From Thalassotalea atypica (lineage in GTDB: Bacteria > Pseudomonadota > Gammaproteobacteria > Enterobacterales > Alteromonadaceae), in contig NZ_AP027364.1 of the NCBI RefSeq assembly GCF_030295975.1, forward strand, positions 3,844,001-3,908,000: 64,000 nucleotides of DNA, read 5' to 3'. The notes under the pieces were generated by a model. The model saw only the letters and a program-made list of their open reading frames with translations. It did not search any database and was not told the origin of the DNA. The position numbers and the translations under genes were made by a program. This document shows, in pieces, positions 1 through 9,368 of this stretch. Positions within the stretch are counted from its first letter, which is position 1, and each line of letters opens with the position of its first letter.

Positions 1-1131
1 GTCATCAACCACCATTTCGAAATCAGTACCGCCATCAGACTCTGTCGTACCAAACTGTACTTCTAGGGTGTAGTTTTCACCTTCGTACGTTGTTTTTAAA
101 TCGATAAGATCTGAGTTCATTGTCGCTTCACGAGGACGGGCTTGGTAGTAAGCTACATTTAATGGACCTTTCACTGGCGTACCAGGACCATCTGCGCCAC
201 CACCAATAAATTCTTCTGTTACACCACCACCCCATGTGGTATCTGCTTGGGTTAGCCATAACGCGAAATTAGTGTTATCAGCTTCCATTTCCATATCCAT
301 TGCATTCAATACAAAAGATAAGTTTTCTGTCGGTGCCCACTCAAGCGCTACAGTAAAGGCATTACGTTTACGGTTTTGTTCAAAACCTACAGGGCCAGCA
401 CCCCATTGCCAAAATGCTTCATTACCTTGGCGTTGTAAATGACGCTCTTGAGCAACAGCAGACACTAAGATACCGAAGTTTTCTTCTTCGTTTTTCCAAC
501 TGTACATGCCAGAAAATTGTGGATCTGTTTCTTCTGAATCATCTGAGTATTGACCTTCAATCGACACATACGCTGTGTTTGCATCAAGCTCTAGGGGGGT
601 ACGTGTATTAACCACAACAGTACCACCAATACCACCTTCAGAAATATCAGCTTGAGAAGACTTATAAACCTCAAGACCACCGACTAACTCAGATGGTAGT
701 AGCTCGTAATTAAAACTACGTTTTGCAGGCTCTAGAACGAACCAACCAGTAGATGCAACGTTTTGACCGTTTAGTGTTGTTTTCGTTAAGTTTTGACCTG
801 CACCACGAATTGATACAGATGAACCTTCACCAAATTGACGTTGAATAGTGATGCCTGGCACACGTTGAAGTGATTCAGCCACGTTTTTGTCTGGGAACTT
901 ACCAATGTCTTCTGAGTTAATAACATCGACAATAGAATCTGAAAAGCGCTTTGCATTGAGGTTGGCTTTCAAGCTTCCGCGAATCCCGCGTACTTCAATG
1001 ACTTCCATTTTATCGTCTTGGTTTGACGCTGCATTATCGTCAGCAGCAAAAGCTACTGAAGCTGGCACGCCAGCAAGCGCAAATGCAATGCTTGTTGCTA
1101 AAGCGCCTTTTTTAAATGTTAAAGTTGACAT
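1..1131 (-). CDS. TonB-dependent receptor, N-terminal part (runs off the window)
   Basis: The 377 visible codons begin at ATG 1131 and stay open to base 1. Residues 1-29 form a signal peptide ending near SVAFA. The plug follows: a TonB-box-like stretch (MEVIEVRGIRGS), then DSIVDVINSEDIGKFPDKNV and SLQRVPGI. This wording is characteristic of the large TonB-dependent receptors of Alteromonadales, Xanthomonas and Caulobacter, which usually import oligosaccharides. Later visible parts include SSQADISEGGIGGTV and the first barrel strands. The substrate cannot be read from sequence. Two LacI-type operators lie 58-95 bp upstream of the start, and a LacI gene and pgi follow, so a hexose or glucan substrate is inferred. 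It is cut by the window edge, not truncated by mutation. Confidence 0.93.
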   Translation of the reverse strand, partial: MSTLTFKKGALATSIAFALAGVPASVAFAADDNAASNQDDKMEVIEVRGIRGSLKANLNAKRFSDSIVDVINSEDIGKFPDKNVAESLQRVPGITIQRQFGEGSSVSIRGAGQNLTKTTLNGQNVASTGWFVLEPAKRSFNYELLPSELVGGLEVYKSSQADISEGGIGGTVVVNTRTPLELDANTAYVSIEGQYSDDSEETDPQFSGMYSWKNEEENFGILVSAVAQERHLQRQGNEAFWQWGAGPVGFEQNRKRNAFTVALEWAPTENLSFVLNAMDMEMEADNTNFALWLTQADTTWGGGVTEEFIGGGADGPGTPVKGPLNVAYYQARPREATMNSDLIDLKTTYEGENYTLEVQFGTTESDGGTDFEMVVDD

Positions 1132-1188
1132 CGACTTTCCCTTACACACGTTTTATTTAATATTTTCATTATGTTAGCTTGCGCCAAA

Positions 1189-1202
1189 TGACAGCGTTGT
1201 CT
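1189..1202. promoter_or_regulatory. LacI-type operator, distal copy before the receptor
   Basis: TGACAGCGTTGTCT is a near-palindrome differing by one base from the site at 1213-1226. The two sites start 24 bp apart, about two helical turns, so dimers would sit on roughly the same face of the DNA. The CG-centred form is typical of LacI-family operators. Confidence 0.72.
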
Positions 1203-1212
1203 TTTTCTTTTA

Positions 1213-1226
1213 TGACAGCGTTGTCA
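1213..1226. promoter_or_regulatory. LacI-type operator before the receptor
   Basis: TGACAGCGTTGTCA has outer arms TGACA/TGTCA. It matches the pgi operator at 3177-3190 at 13 of 14 positions, which suggests that one regulator controls both genes. The LacI gene at 3340 is the obvious candidate. Confidence 0.75.
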
Positions 1227-1420
1227 TTTAACTGATAATAACCATACACAGAAAATAACAATCTGGCTACTCTTTGTTCACATTTTTTATTCCATATATT
1301 TTAACTATCTAATTTTATTGAATAAAAAGTTGTACTATCGTTGTGAAATGGATGACAATTTATTATCAATCAGGAATGAGTTTGTTGAAAATTTGGGCCA
1401 ATAGACGTAGGGAATTATAC

Positions 1421-1445
1421 AAAAAGCCGCAAAAAGCGGCTTTTT
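1421..1445 (-). terminator. Rho-independent terminator after pgi
   Basis: The stem AAGCCGC/GCGGCTT has an AAAAA loop and is followed on the minus strand by a T run. It lies about 30 bp past the pgi stop codon. The symmetric A and T flanks could also let it work on the plus strand. Confidence 0.85.
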
Positions 1446-1475
1446 AATAGTGGCTAAGCTTGATCTCGTTTTCGA

Positions 1476-3122
1476 TTAATTTAGCTTATTGCTATGATAA
1501 TAACGGATTAACTGCTCTGTTGAGCTATCATGATTTCTTTCTTGATGTTCATTTTCTAACTGCTGCTGTATGGTTGCGGCTAGTCCTTTACCCAACTCAA
1601 CCCCCCATTGATCAAATGAGCAAATTCCAAGAATAATCCCTTGAACAAATATTTTTTGCTCATAGAGTGCAATTAAGGTACCCAAAGATTTGGCGTCTAT
1701 TTGTTTAAGCAACAAGGTATTCGTTGGTCTATTGCCTTTATGAACTTTATGTGGCGCAACCATATTGATATAGGCATCGGTGCGTCCTTTCGCTTTCAAG
1801 TCGGCACGTACTTGTTGTTCATTGACCCCAGTCATCAAGGCTTGTGTTTGAGCAAAAAAATTGGCCATTAACGTTTCATGGTGGCCTTTAACCGGCGTAA
1901 CACTGGCGATAGAGCCAATAAAGTCAGCGGGGACCACGTTATTGCTTTGATGAAGGTACTGATAAAATGCATGTTGGCCATTAATCCCTAACTCGCCCCA
2001 AATAGAAGGTACCGTGGTATAGCTTATTTCTTCACCATCCCAAGTAACCGATTTTCCGTTACTTTCCATTTCTGCCTGTTGCAAGTAAGCCGAGAGCATG
2101 TGCAATGTTTGATCATAAGGCAGTATGGCTTGAGACTTAGCGCCTAAAAAAGTGGTATTCCATACACTGAGCAAGGCCAAAATCACCGGCATATTTTGTT
2201 CAAATGGTGACTCGACAAAATGTTTATCGAGCTCTTCTGCTCCTTGGAGCAATAATTCGAACTGCTGGTAACCTAAATCTAACGCAATCGGGAGGCCAAT
2301 TGCAGACCACAATGAGAAGCGGCCCCCAACCCAATCCCACATATCAAAAATGTTACTTTGTTTAATACCTAATGACATCGCATTTTCTTTGTTTGCCGTC
2401 ACCGCCACAAAATGTTTGCCAATAGCATTTTGATCAAATGATGCGGCAGTTAACCAATTCATTGCCGTTTTGGCATTGATCATGGTTTCTGTGGTGGTAA
2501 ACGTTTTACTGGAAACAATAAACAATACTTTTTGAGGATCTAAAGGTCTTAAGATTTCTACAATTTGGGCCCCATCAACATTTGATACATAGTGCACATT
2601 CACACTATTGTCGCTGTAGTGTTTTAGTGCTTCAGTCACCATTTGAGGACCTAAGTTACTGCCACCCACACCGATATTAACCACGTCAGTAATTCTTTTC
2701 CCTGAATAACCAAGCCATTTTCCAGAGCGCACCGTGTCTGAAAAGGCTTTTATTTTTGCTAATTGCGCCTTAACACACTCACCAACATTTTCACCATCAA
2801 CAATTAGATTGTCATTATTGCTGCTACGCAACGCGGTATGCAGAACAGCTCTGTTTTCCGTTTTATTAATTCTTTCGCCTGAGAACATTTTTTCTCGCCA
2901 AGTTGAGACCCCCGTCTCTTTTGCAAGCAAGATGAGGGTATCTAACGTTTCTTGATCGATAATGTTTTTTGAGTAATCAAGCAGTAGTGACGGCAGTTCA
3001 AGTGAGAACTTATCAAAACGATTATTGTCATGAGAAAATAAGTCATTCATATGCGTATGTTTCATACGTTGCGCCAATTCATTGAGTTTTTGCCAACTTG
3101 CTAGCGTATTTCTTGAAGCCAT
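1476..3122 (-). CDS. pgi: Glucose-6-phosphate isomerase
   Basis: This enzyme interconverts glucose 6-phosphate and fructose 6-phosphate in the cytoplasm. Its 548 residues match the usual length of the bacterial enzyme. Family signatures are clear: the phosphosugar-binding stretch GVGGSNLGPQM, the first signature DWVGGRFSLWSAIG, and the C-terminal FDQWGVELGKGL. The SSKTFTTTET phosphate-binding loop is also present. It is divergent from the LacI-family gene and has a perfect operator palindrome 55 bp before its ATG. That places a central glycolytic gene under a sugar-responsive repressor, an arrangement seen in Alteromonadales sugar regulons. A terminator follows it. Confidence 0.98.
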   Translation of the reverse strand: MASRNTLASWQKLNELAQRMKHTHMNDLFSHDNNRFDKFSLELPSLLLDYSKNIIDQETLDTLILLAKETGVSTWREKMFSGERINKTENRAVLHTALRSSNNDNLIVDGENVGECVKAQLAKIKAFSDTVRSGKWLGYSGKRITDVVNIGVGGSNLGPQMVTEALKHYSDNSVNVHYVSNVDGAQIVEILRPLDPQKVLFIVSSKTFTTTETMINAKTAMNWLTAASFDQNAIGKHFVAVTANKENAMSLGIKQSNIFDMWDWVGGRFSLWSAIGLPIALDLGYQQFELLLQGAEELDKHFVESPFEQNMPVILALLSVWNTTFLGAKSQAILPYDQTLHMLSAYLQQAEMESNGKSVTWDGEEISYTTVPSIWGELGINGQHAFYQYLHQSNNVVPADFIGSIASVTPVKGHHETLMANFFAQTQALMTGVNEQQVRADLKAKGRTDAYINMVAPHKVHKGNRPTNTLLLKQIDAKSLGTLIALYEQKIFVQGIILGICSFDQWGVELGKGLAATIQQQLENEHQERNHDSSTEQLIRYYHSNKLN

Positions 3123-3176
3123 TATACTTTCCTAGAACGAGATTAATAACGAATTTGATGACACATTAACCGCAAA

Positions 3177-3190
3177 TGACAGCGCTGTCA
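3177..3190. promoter_or_regulatory. LacI-type operator between pgi and lacI
   Basis: TGACAGCGCTGTCA is a perfect 14-bp palindrome. It lies 55 bp before pgi and about 150 bp before the divergent regulator. It matches the two receptor operators, so it should be bound by the same protein. Control of pgi is more likely than control of lacI because of the distances. Confidence 0.78.
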
Positions 3191-3339
3191 ATTTCGATTG
3201 GTGTGAATGAAACAACGACTCACTCTGTGATCAATAATAAGGAATCCTCATTTTGTTATTGCCAGTGTCAGTAATAACAAATACTCTAATGCCGCGCCGA
3301 TGAATATCTGAATAATCAAAAAACGAGTTAAACATTTAA

Positions 3340-4356
3340 ATGAAAGCTACCATCAATGACGTTGCCAAGCAGGCTGGAGTCTCAATAAAAACGGTCTCTC
3401 GTGTAATGAACAATGAACCTTCTGTTCGCGCTCTAACACGTGAAAAAGTCATGGCAGCTGTTGAAGCACTCGATTACCAACCTAATCTGGCAGCACGTAA
3501 TTTAGCCGGCTCAAAGGCATATAGCATTGGCTTTGTTTACGACAACCCTAATGCCTACTATGTCATTGACATGCAAAACGGGATTTTGTCTGCTTGCAAA
3601 AAGCAAGGTTTTGAATTGGTAATTCACCCCTGTGATTCAACCAAAGAAAATACCATCGACGAAATTACCAATATGGTCAAAACCTCACGAATTGCGGGCT
3701 TGGTGCTAACACCACCCTTTTCTGAGATGCCTGAATTTGTTGAAAAAATTAAACAGCTCGATGTCAGCGTGGTTAGGATCATGTCTGGTGACGTCGCACC
3801 AGATGATATTACACCTTGTGTCATGATCAATGACCATCAAGCAGCTTATACCATCACGCAACACTTGATTGATTTAGGTCACCAGCAAATCGGTTTTATC
3901 GCCGGCGGCAAAGAACATAGATCAAGTATTGAACGTCTAAATGGTTATAAACAAGCACTGGTTGATAATCAAATATCAGTGAATAAAGAATACATTGTCG
4001 AAGGGGAGTATTCATTTGAGTCTGGCGTTCAAGGTGCCAAATACTTAATGAATGAAACCGACAAGCCATCTGCGATTTTTTCTTGTAATGATGAAATAGC
4101 TGCTGGAGCGCTTTTCGCCGCTCGATTAATGAATATTGATATTCCGGGACAGCTGTCGATTGCAGGATTTGAGAACAGCCCGTTTTCGCGCCAAACCTGG
4201 CCTAAGCTGACAACCGCAGATCAACCAAATAAATCGATTGCTGAAAACGCCGCCAATTTACTGATTGCCCATACGCGTAAACTCAATACCTCGTCATTTA
4301 TACAGCAATATACACCACAACTGGTTGTTCGTGATTCAACGGATGCTAGCGCTTAG
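3340..4356 (+). CDS. LacI-family transcriptional regulator
   Basis: The 338-residue protein has an N-terminal LacI helix-turn-helix (ATINDVAKQAGVSIKTVSRV) and the hinge helix region NLAARNLAGS. A periplasmic-binding-protein-like effector domain spans about residues 60-335. It probably represses the receptor at 1131 and pgi through the TGACAGCG(C/T)TGTCA sites. The effector is unknown; a glucose- or maltose-type sugar or phosphate is an inference from pgi. Its 3' end overlaps the convergent tetR gene by 11 bp. Confidence 0.93.
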   Translation: MKATINDVAKQAGVSIKTVSRVMNNEPSVRALTREKVMAAVEALDYQPNLAARNLAGSKAYSIGFVYDNPNAYYVIDMQNGILSACKKQGFELVIHPCDSTKENTIDEITNMVKTSRIAGLVLTPPFSEMPEFVEKIKQLDVSVVRIMSGDVAPDDITPCVMINDHQAAYTITQHLIDLGHQQIGFIAGGKEHRSSIERLNGYKQALVDNQISVNKEYIVEGEYSFESGVQGAKYLMNETDKPSAIFSCNDEIAAGALFAARLMNIDIPGQLSIAGFENSPFSRQTWPKLTTADQPNKSIAENAANLLIAHTRKLNTSSFIQQYTPQLVVRDSTDASA

Positions 4357-4957
4357 CATAACCACGAATAAAAAAGTTGACGCTATCAACAAGGTAATCA
4401 TAAATTTCTTGCTGTGATAACTGACAAGAAGTATTAAATTCAACCCGCATCCACGCTTCACCTTTCATCATGTGTAAAAACTGTATCGCTGCATGTCGAG
4501 GATGAGTAATGGTCAAGAATTCTTCTCGATGAAAAGTTTCCATGATTTTAGTCATTTCATCAGCTAATCGCTCAGGGCCAGCCCGAAAAAATAATTCTGA
4601 TAACTGTGGATAGGTTTTCGACTCAAAAGCACAAATTTTATGCACAGCTAAAGCTTCTTTTGAGGTCACCATGGTAAAAAACCGCTGAGCAATTTCAAGT
4701 AAAGTTGCATAGGGGTTCGAGAAATCAAACGTACTGTAATCAAACAATACTTGATTCTGACAAAACTGTGCAATGGATGCAGAGAACAACTCTTCTTTAT
4801 TGCCAAAATGGCTATAAACCGTTTGTTTTGATACGTCGGCAGATTTAGCAATCAATGCCATACTGGTAGAGGCGTAACCATTTTCTGTAAACAATTGTGT
4901 CGCAGATTTAAGTATCTGCTGACGTTTTACTTCATTTTTACTACGATTTTTAATCAT
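4346..4957 (-). CDS. TetR-family repressor of the adjacent RND pump
   Basis: The 203-residue protein has a TetR_N domain at about residues 8-55 (ILKSATQLFTENGY, then VSKQTVYSHFGNKEELF) and an all-helical ligand domain after it. ATG 4957 is preferred over the upstream TTG 4969, which would add only four residues. It is divergent from the efflux genes, with two inverted repeats at 5001-5063 between them. This is the usual layout for a local repressor of an AcrAB-like pump, where a pump substrate releases the repressor. The ligand is unknown. Confidence 0.92.
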   Translation of the reverse strand: MIKNRSKNEVKRQQILKSATQLFTENGYASTSMALIAKSADVSKQTVYSHFGNKEELFSASIAQFCQNQVLFDYSTFDFSNPYATLLEIAQRFFTMVTSKEALAVHKICAFESKTYPQLSELFFRAGPERLADEMTKIMETFHREEFLTITHPRHAAIQFLHMMKGEAWMRVEFNTSCQLSQQEIYDYLVDSVNFFIRGYAKR

Positions 4958-5000
4958 ATACCAATACAACGCCCCATATTTGTAACTACTTTATCTAAAA

Positions 5001-5016
5001 TGGACTAGACAGTCCA
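5001..5016. promoter_or_regulatory. TetR operator A
   Basis: TGGACTAGACAGTCCA has perfect 6-bp arms around a 4-bp spacer. It lies between tetR and the efflux operon. The same half-site AGTCCA recurs in operator B, 38 bp further on. Confidence 0.75.
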
Positions 5017-5029
5017 CTTTGGTTACTTT

Positions 5030-5063
5030 AAACTAAAATAGACTACCCAGTCCATTTTAGTTT
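5030..5063. promoter_or_regulatory. TetR operator B inside a 34-bp near-perfect palindrome
   Basis: Two 15-base arms (5030-5044 and 5049-5063) surround the 4-bp spacer ACCC with one mismatch. The core TAGACTACCCAGTCCA repeats the operator A half-sites. The palindrome ends 28 bp before the ATG of the efflux operon, so bound repressor would block its promoter or early transcription. Confidence 0.78.
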
Positions 5064-5091
5064 AATTGTGAATTTCGCACAAAGGAATATT

Positions 5092-6234
5092 ATGAATTTA
5101 TCTCATCCCTACATTCATCAGCGCACTAAAAAAGCCATGTTGCTTTTGATCGTGCTAACTAGTGCTTTCACATTATCATCTTGTTCAAAGGTAAGTTCTG
5201 AAACAAATGCAATACCCTATTATCAAGCAGCAGAAATTATCAAGATTGATAAACAACAGCATTTCTCTATTGAACGTGAATATGTGGGTCGTGTTGTCTC
5301 CAAACAACAAACAAACTTAAGCTTTGAATACGCAGGTCGCCTTAAGACTGTGTTAGTTGATAGCGGTGAGCACGTCACTAAAGACCAAGTTTTGGCTGAA
5401 CAAGACACCGAATTGTTATCTATAAAAGCTGATGAGTTAAGAGCCCAAGTCAAACAAGTAGAAGCACAAATTAGATTAAATAAAGCTAATTTAAAGCGTA
5501 TCAACGCATTAATTAAAGATGGTTACGCGTCCGAACAAAACATCGACGAACTTCATGCCGAACAAGGTGTACTTGCAGCGAGCAGGGAAGGCTTGTTGGC
5601 CAATCTGGCCTCATTGAATTATCAAATATCAAGAGGAAAACTCACCGCACCTTATGATGGCGTCTTGAGCGAGCGCTTTATTGCAGAAGGGGACATTGTT
5701 TCCAGTGGCGTTCCAGCGTTTAAATTAATCAAACAAAGCCATCAAGAAATCTCTGTGGGTATTCCTTTTCAAGTAGCCAAAAATATTAATCAAGGCGGTG
5801 CTTTAACTGTCGAAATTAATCAGTTGCGATTAACAGCAAAAGTGCTTTCTATTGGACAAGAAATTAACACCATCAATCGTACTGTACAAGTACGACTGGC
5901 CCTTGAAATAATAGATGCGCGTTACAATGGGCAACTAGCACGAGTTTTTATTGATGACGAACAATCTAAGTCCGGTTATTGGGTGCCTATCAGCGCGTTA
6001 ACTGATGGTATACGCGGACAATGGAACATGTATCAGACCAGCCTTACTCCAGAAGGTAATTATCAAGTTTCGGCTGTCATCGTTGACGTTTTGTATTCCA
6101 CGCAAGAGCATGCATTTGTTGACACTGCCCACAGTGAATCAATGGAGATTATTGGCTCAGGGTTACATCGATATGTACCGGGGCAAGTAGTTCGTAAAGC
6201 TGAAACAGCCTCTGTTAGTGAAGGGACGAGATAA
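5092..6234 (+). CDS. RND efflux periplasmic adaptor lipoprotein
   Basis: This is the membrane fusion subunit linking an inner-membrane RND pump to an outer-membrane channel. With ATG 5092 the protein has 380 residues. An AAAGGA ribosome site lies 5-10 bp before it; an in-frame GTG at 5068 has none. The signal peptide ends in the lipobox LSSC, giving a lipidated Cys31. The lipoyl half-motifs (YAGRLKTVLVDSGEHVTKDQVLAEQD and GKLTAPYDGVLSERF) enclose an alpha-helical hairpin at about residues 95-150. Its stop overlaps the pump ATG by one base. No TolC-like gene is in the window, so the channel must be encoded elsewhere. Confidence 0.93.
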   Translation: MNLSHPYIHQRTKKAMLLLIVLTSAFTLSSCSKVSSETNAIPYYQAAEIIKIDKQQHFSIEREYVGRVVSKQQTNLSFEYAGRLKTVLVDSGEHVTKDQVLAEQDTELLSIKADELRAQVKQVEAQIRLNKANLKRINALIKDGYASEQNIDELHAEQGVLAASREGLLANLASLNYQISRGKLTAPYDGVLSERFIAEGDIVSSGVPAFKLIKQSHQEISVGIPFQVAKNINQGGALTVEINQLRLTAKVLSIGQEINTINRTVQVRLALEIIDARYNGQLARVFIDDEQSKSGYWVPISALTDGIRGQWNMYQTSLTPEGNYQVSAVIVDVLYSTQEHAFVDTAHSESMEIIGSGLHRYVPGQVVRKAETASVSEGTR

Positions 6235-9200
6235 TGATCCGCTCATTTGTTCGCAATGGCCGTTTGATGTCATTGGTCATCGCCCTGTTAATTGTTTCAG
6301 GCTTAGCGGCTATCACGACGTTACCACGCACCGAAGATCCCCGCATCATGAACCGTGTCGCCAGCGTATTGACCAAATTACCAGGGGCAAGCGCCGAACG
6401 CATTGAAGTACTTATCACCGAAAAAATTGAACAAAAACTGAGAAAGTTGTCAGAGATCCTAGAAATCACATCAACATCTAGACCTGGAATTTCTGTTGTT
6501 AAAATTAAATTGAAAGATGAAATCACCAACACTCGACCTATTTGGTCAAGGGTCCGTGATTTAATCAGTGAAGTAACGCCAGAGCTCCCGCCTAATACCA
6601 TTACGCCCAACTTGATCGACGATCGTGGTTATGCGTTTACGCAATTGATAGCATTGAATTGGACTGGCAATGGTGAGCCTAACATTGCCAGTTTGGGTCG
6701 CTTTGCCAATGAGCTGCAGAATCAACTCAAACAAGTACCTGGCACTGATTTAGTATCAATATTTGGCAATGGCCAAGAGGAAATTCGTGTCGCCATTGAT
6801 AAAAATAAAACCAGTCAATTACAGTTAACTAGCGAACAGCTATCACAAAAAATTCTCATGTCTGATGCCAAAGTCTCTGCTGGCCTATTAGTTAACCCGC
6901 AAAATCAAATGCAAGTAGAGCTTACAGGGGAATTAAGTAGTACAGAACGTATCAACAACATACCGATAAAACGTAACAGTAATGGCAGTATTTTAAAGCT
7001 TGGTGACATTGCTACTGTGACTAAAACACTCTCTTGGCCCGCGAGTGAAATGGCCATAGTAAACGGTAAACCAGCAGTTGTCGTTGCAACACGCATGTTA
7101 CCTGATTTGCGTATCGATCAATGGAGCATCGATGTACAACAAAAACTAGCGGGATTTTCTCAACAGTTACCACAGGCAATCACACTTGAAGTACTATTCG
7201 ATCAAAATGTCTATACTGAAACTCGTCTAGGTGACTTGCTCAGCAATATTGCAGTAGGGTTTGCTTTAATCACTACCGTGCTTTTCATTACCTTAGGCTG
7301 GCGCTCAGCACTTATTGTCTCAATCTCACTGCCTTTAACCGTATTATTTACTCTCACTGCCATGAGCTTTTACGGGTTACCTATCCATCAAATGTCAGTG
7401 ACCGGCCTAGTAGTGGCCTTGGGGATCATGGTGGATAATGCCATTGTGATGACAGACACCATTCAAACAAAACGCCAAGAAGGTATGCGCAGGCTCGACT
7501 CTGTAGGATATGCCGTACAGCACTTATGGATGCCACTGCTCGGTTCAACCATTACAACTGTCTTGGCGTTTATGCCTATCGTGTTGATGCCTGGACCAGC
7601 GGGCGAATTTATTGGTGGGATTTCACTCAGTGTTATTTTTGCCTTGATCGGCTCATATCTCATATCACACACCATAGTTGCCGGATTGGCTGGGCGCTTT
7701 ATTGCCAAAGGTCAGCCGAATAGCCAACGACGTTGGTATGTGTCCGGGATTGATTTACCTAAGCTATCTCAAGCGTTTGAACGCAGCTTATATTGGACAT
7801 TAAAACATCGTAAAGTTGCGATAGCGTTTATTATGCTATTGCCTTTGGCTGGATTCATTTTAGCCGGACAGTTAAAGGAGCAGTTTTTTCCTACATCAGA
7901 TAGAGACATGTTTCATATCGAAGTTTTCATGCCCGCCCAATCAAGCATCGAAAACACTAAACGTGTGACTGACAGCATAGGTCAATATCTTGATGCTCAA
8001 ACGGGAATTGAACAAGTGAGATGGTTTATCGGTACAAACTCACCTTCATTTTATTACAATCTGGTGCCAAACCAAGATGGCTTACAAAACTATGCTCAGG
8101 GCATGGTAACAGCAACCGACTTTAAACAGGCTAATCGACTCATAAAAACTCTGCAGACTGAGTTGGATGACAACTACCCTGAAGCTCAAATAATAGTTCG
8201 TAAACTAGAACAAGGACCTCCATTTAATGCTCCTGTGGAATTTAGAATATTCGGGCCTAATTTAGACCGTTTGAAAAGCATAGGAGATGATATACGACTT
8301 GTAATGAGCAACATTGAACATGTGACTCATACTAGAGCCACACTGCAGCCTGGCACTCCAAAAGTATGGGTAGATACGGATGAAGAAGCAACGGCACTTT
8401 CGGGTTTAACTTTAGTAGAAATAGCGACTCAACTGAACACCACACTATCCGGTCAGGTCAATGGTTCTATAATAGAAGCAACAGAGTCAATACCTGTCCG
8501 TGTCCGCCTAGCAAATGAAAGCCGAAATGAAGTTGCAGATTTAGCGAATATTAATTTGTTAACGACACAACCTGATCAAGCTAATGGCGTCATCCCATTG
8601 ACCGCAATCGCCGACTTAAAGCTAAAACCTAGTCGAGGTGCAATTCCTCATCGAGATGGGGTTAGAGTAAATGTTATAGAAGCCTACATCCGTGCAGATA
8701 TTTTACCTTCCATTGTTTTAGCAAACATTCAAGCACGTTTGGAACAGCAAAATTATCAGCTTCCTGCTGGTTATCATATTGAAATAGGGGGAGAGTCGGC
8801 AGAGCGTAATAGTGCCGTTAGTCAATTATTGGCAAGCGTTGGTATCATATTAACTTTATTGATTACCGTGGTCGTACTTTCTTTCAACTCATTTCGCATC
8901 AGTATTATTATTTTCCTATCTGCCTTTCAATCAATTGGCTTAGGCTTACTCAGTGTTTATGCGTTTGGTTATCCTTTCGGCTTTGTTGTTATTGTTGGCT
9001 TAATGGGGTTAATGGGTTTGGCTATCAATGCTGCCATTGTCATCATTGCAGAGTTAAAAGCGGATCAGCAAGCGATTGCAGGTGACGCTAATGCCATCGT
9101 CAAAGGTATACAAAATTGTACGCGCCATATTGCGTCAACCACAATCACAACCGTTGGCGGTTTCTTACCCTTAATTTTGGCAGGAGGGGGCTTCTGGCCA

Positions 9201-9344
9201 CCGTTTGCTATTGCAATTGCTGGCGGCACTGTGTTGACGACACTATTATCATTTTACTTTGTACCCGCAGTATTCAGTCTATTTAGTCAGCATAAAGTAT
9301 TCGAAATAACGGGAGCGCCTGCTTCTGCACCGCTCAAACCATAG
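6234..9344 (+). CDS. RND efflux pump, inner-membrane transporter
   Basis: The 1036-residue protein has AcrB size and layout: TM1 at about 10-30, a large periplasmic loop, TM2-6 at about 330-480, a second loop, and TM8-12 near 860-1020. It is probably a proton-driven drug or metabolite exporter working with the preceding lipoprotein. The proton-relay positions differ from AcrB. TM4 reads MVDNAIVM, with Asp401-Asn402 where AcrB has two Asp. TM10 reads GLAINAAIV, with Asn932 where AcrB has Lys940. Variants of this kind occur in divergent RND branches, so it need not be inactive. The substrate is unknown. Confidence 0.93.
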   Translation: MIRSFVRNGRLMSLVIALLIVSGLAAITTLPRTEDPRIMNRVASVLTKLPGASAERIEVLITEKIEQKLRKLSEILEITSTSRPGISVVKIKLKDEITNTRPIWSRVRDLISEVTPELPPNTITPNLIDDRGYAFTQLIALNWTGNGEPNIASLGRFANELQNQLKQVPGTDLVSIFGNGQEEIRVAIDKNKTSQLQLTSEQLSQKILMSDAKVSAGLLVNPQNQMQVELTGELSSTERINNIPIKRNSNGSILKLGDIATVTKTLSWPASEMAIVNGKPAVVVATRMLPDLRIDQWSIDVQQKLAGFSQQLPQAITLEVLFDQNVYTETRLGDLLSNIAVGFALITTVLFITLGWRSALIVSISLPLTVLFTLTAMSFYGLPIHQMSVTGLVVALGIMVDNAIVMTDTIQTKRQEGMRRLDSVGYAVQHLWMPLLGSTITTVLAFMPIVLMPGPAGEFIGGISLSVIFALIGSYLISHTIVAGLAGRFIAKGQPNSQRRWYVSGIDLPKLSQAFERSLYWTLKHRKVAIAFIMLLPLAGFILAGQLKEQFFPTSDRDMFHIEVFMPAQSSIENTKRVTDSIGQYLDAQTGIEQVRWFIGTNSPSFYYNLVPNQDGLQNYAQGMVTATDFKQANRLIKTLQTELDDNYPEAQIIVRKLEQGPPFNAPVEFRIFGPNLDRLKSIGDDIRLVMSNIEHVTHTRATLQPGTPKVWVDTDEEATALSGLTLVEIATQLNTTLSGQVNGSIIEATESIPVRVRLANESRNEVADLANINLLTTQPDQANGVIPLTAIADLKLKPSRGAIPHRDGVRVNVIEAYIRADILPSIVLANIQARLEQQNYQLPAGYHIEIGGESAERNSAVSQLLASVGIILTLLITVVVLSFNSFRISIIIFLSAFQSIGLGLLSVYAFGYPFGFVVIVGLMGLMGLAINAAIVIIAELKADQQAIAGDANAIVKGIQNCTRHIASTTITTVGGFLPLILAGGGFWPPFAIAIAGGTVLTTLLSFYFVPAVFSLFSQHKVFEITGAPASAPLKP

Positions 9345-9368
9345 TTGCCGATAGGATATTGAAGGCAT

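Noticed and set aside
1-1131. Receptor that appears to lack its C-terminal barrel
   Set aside because: The frame is open to the first base, so the window edge, not a mutation, cuts it.
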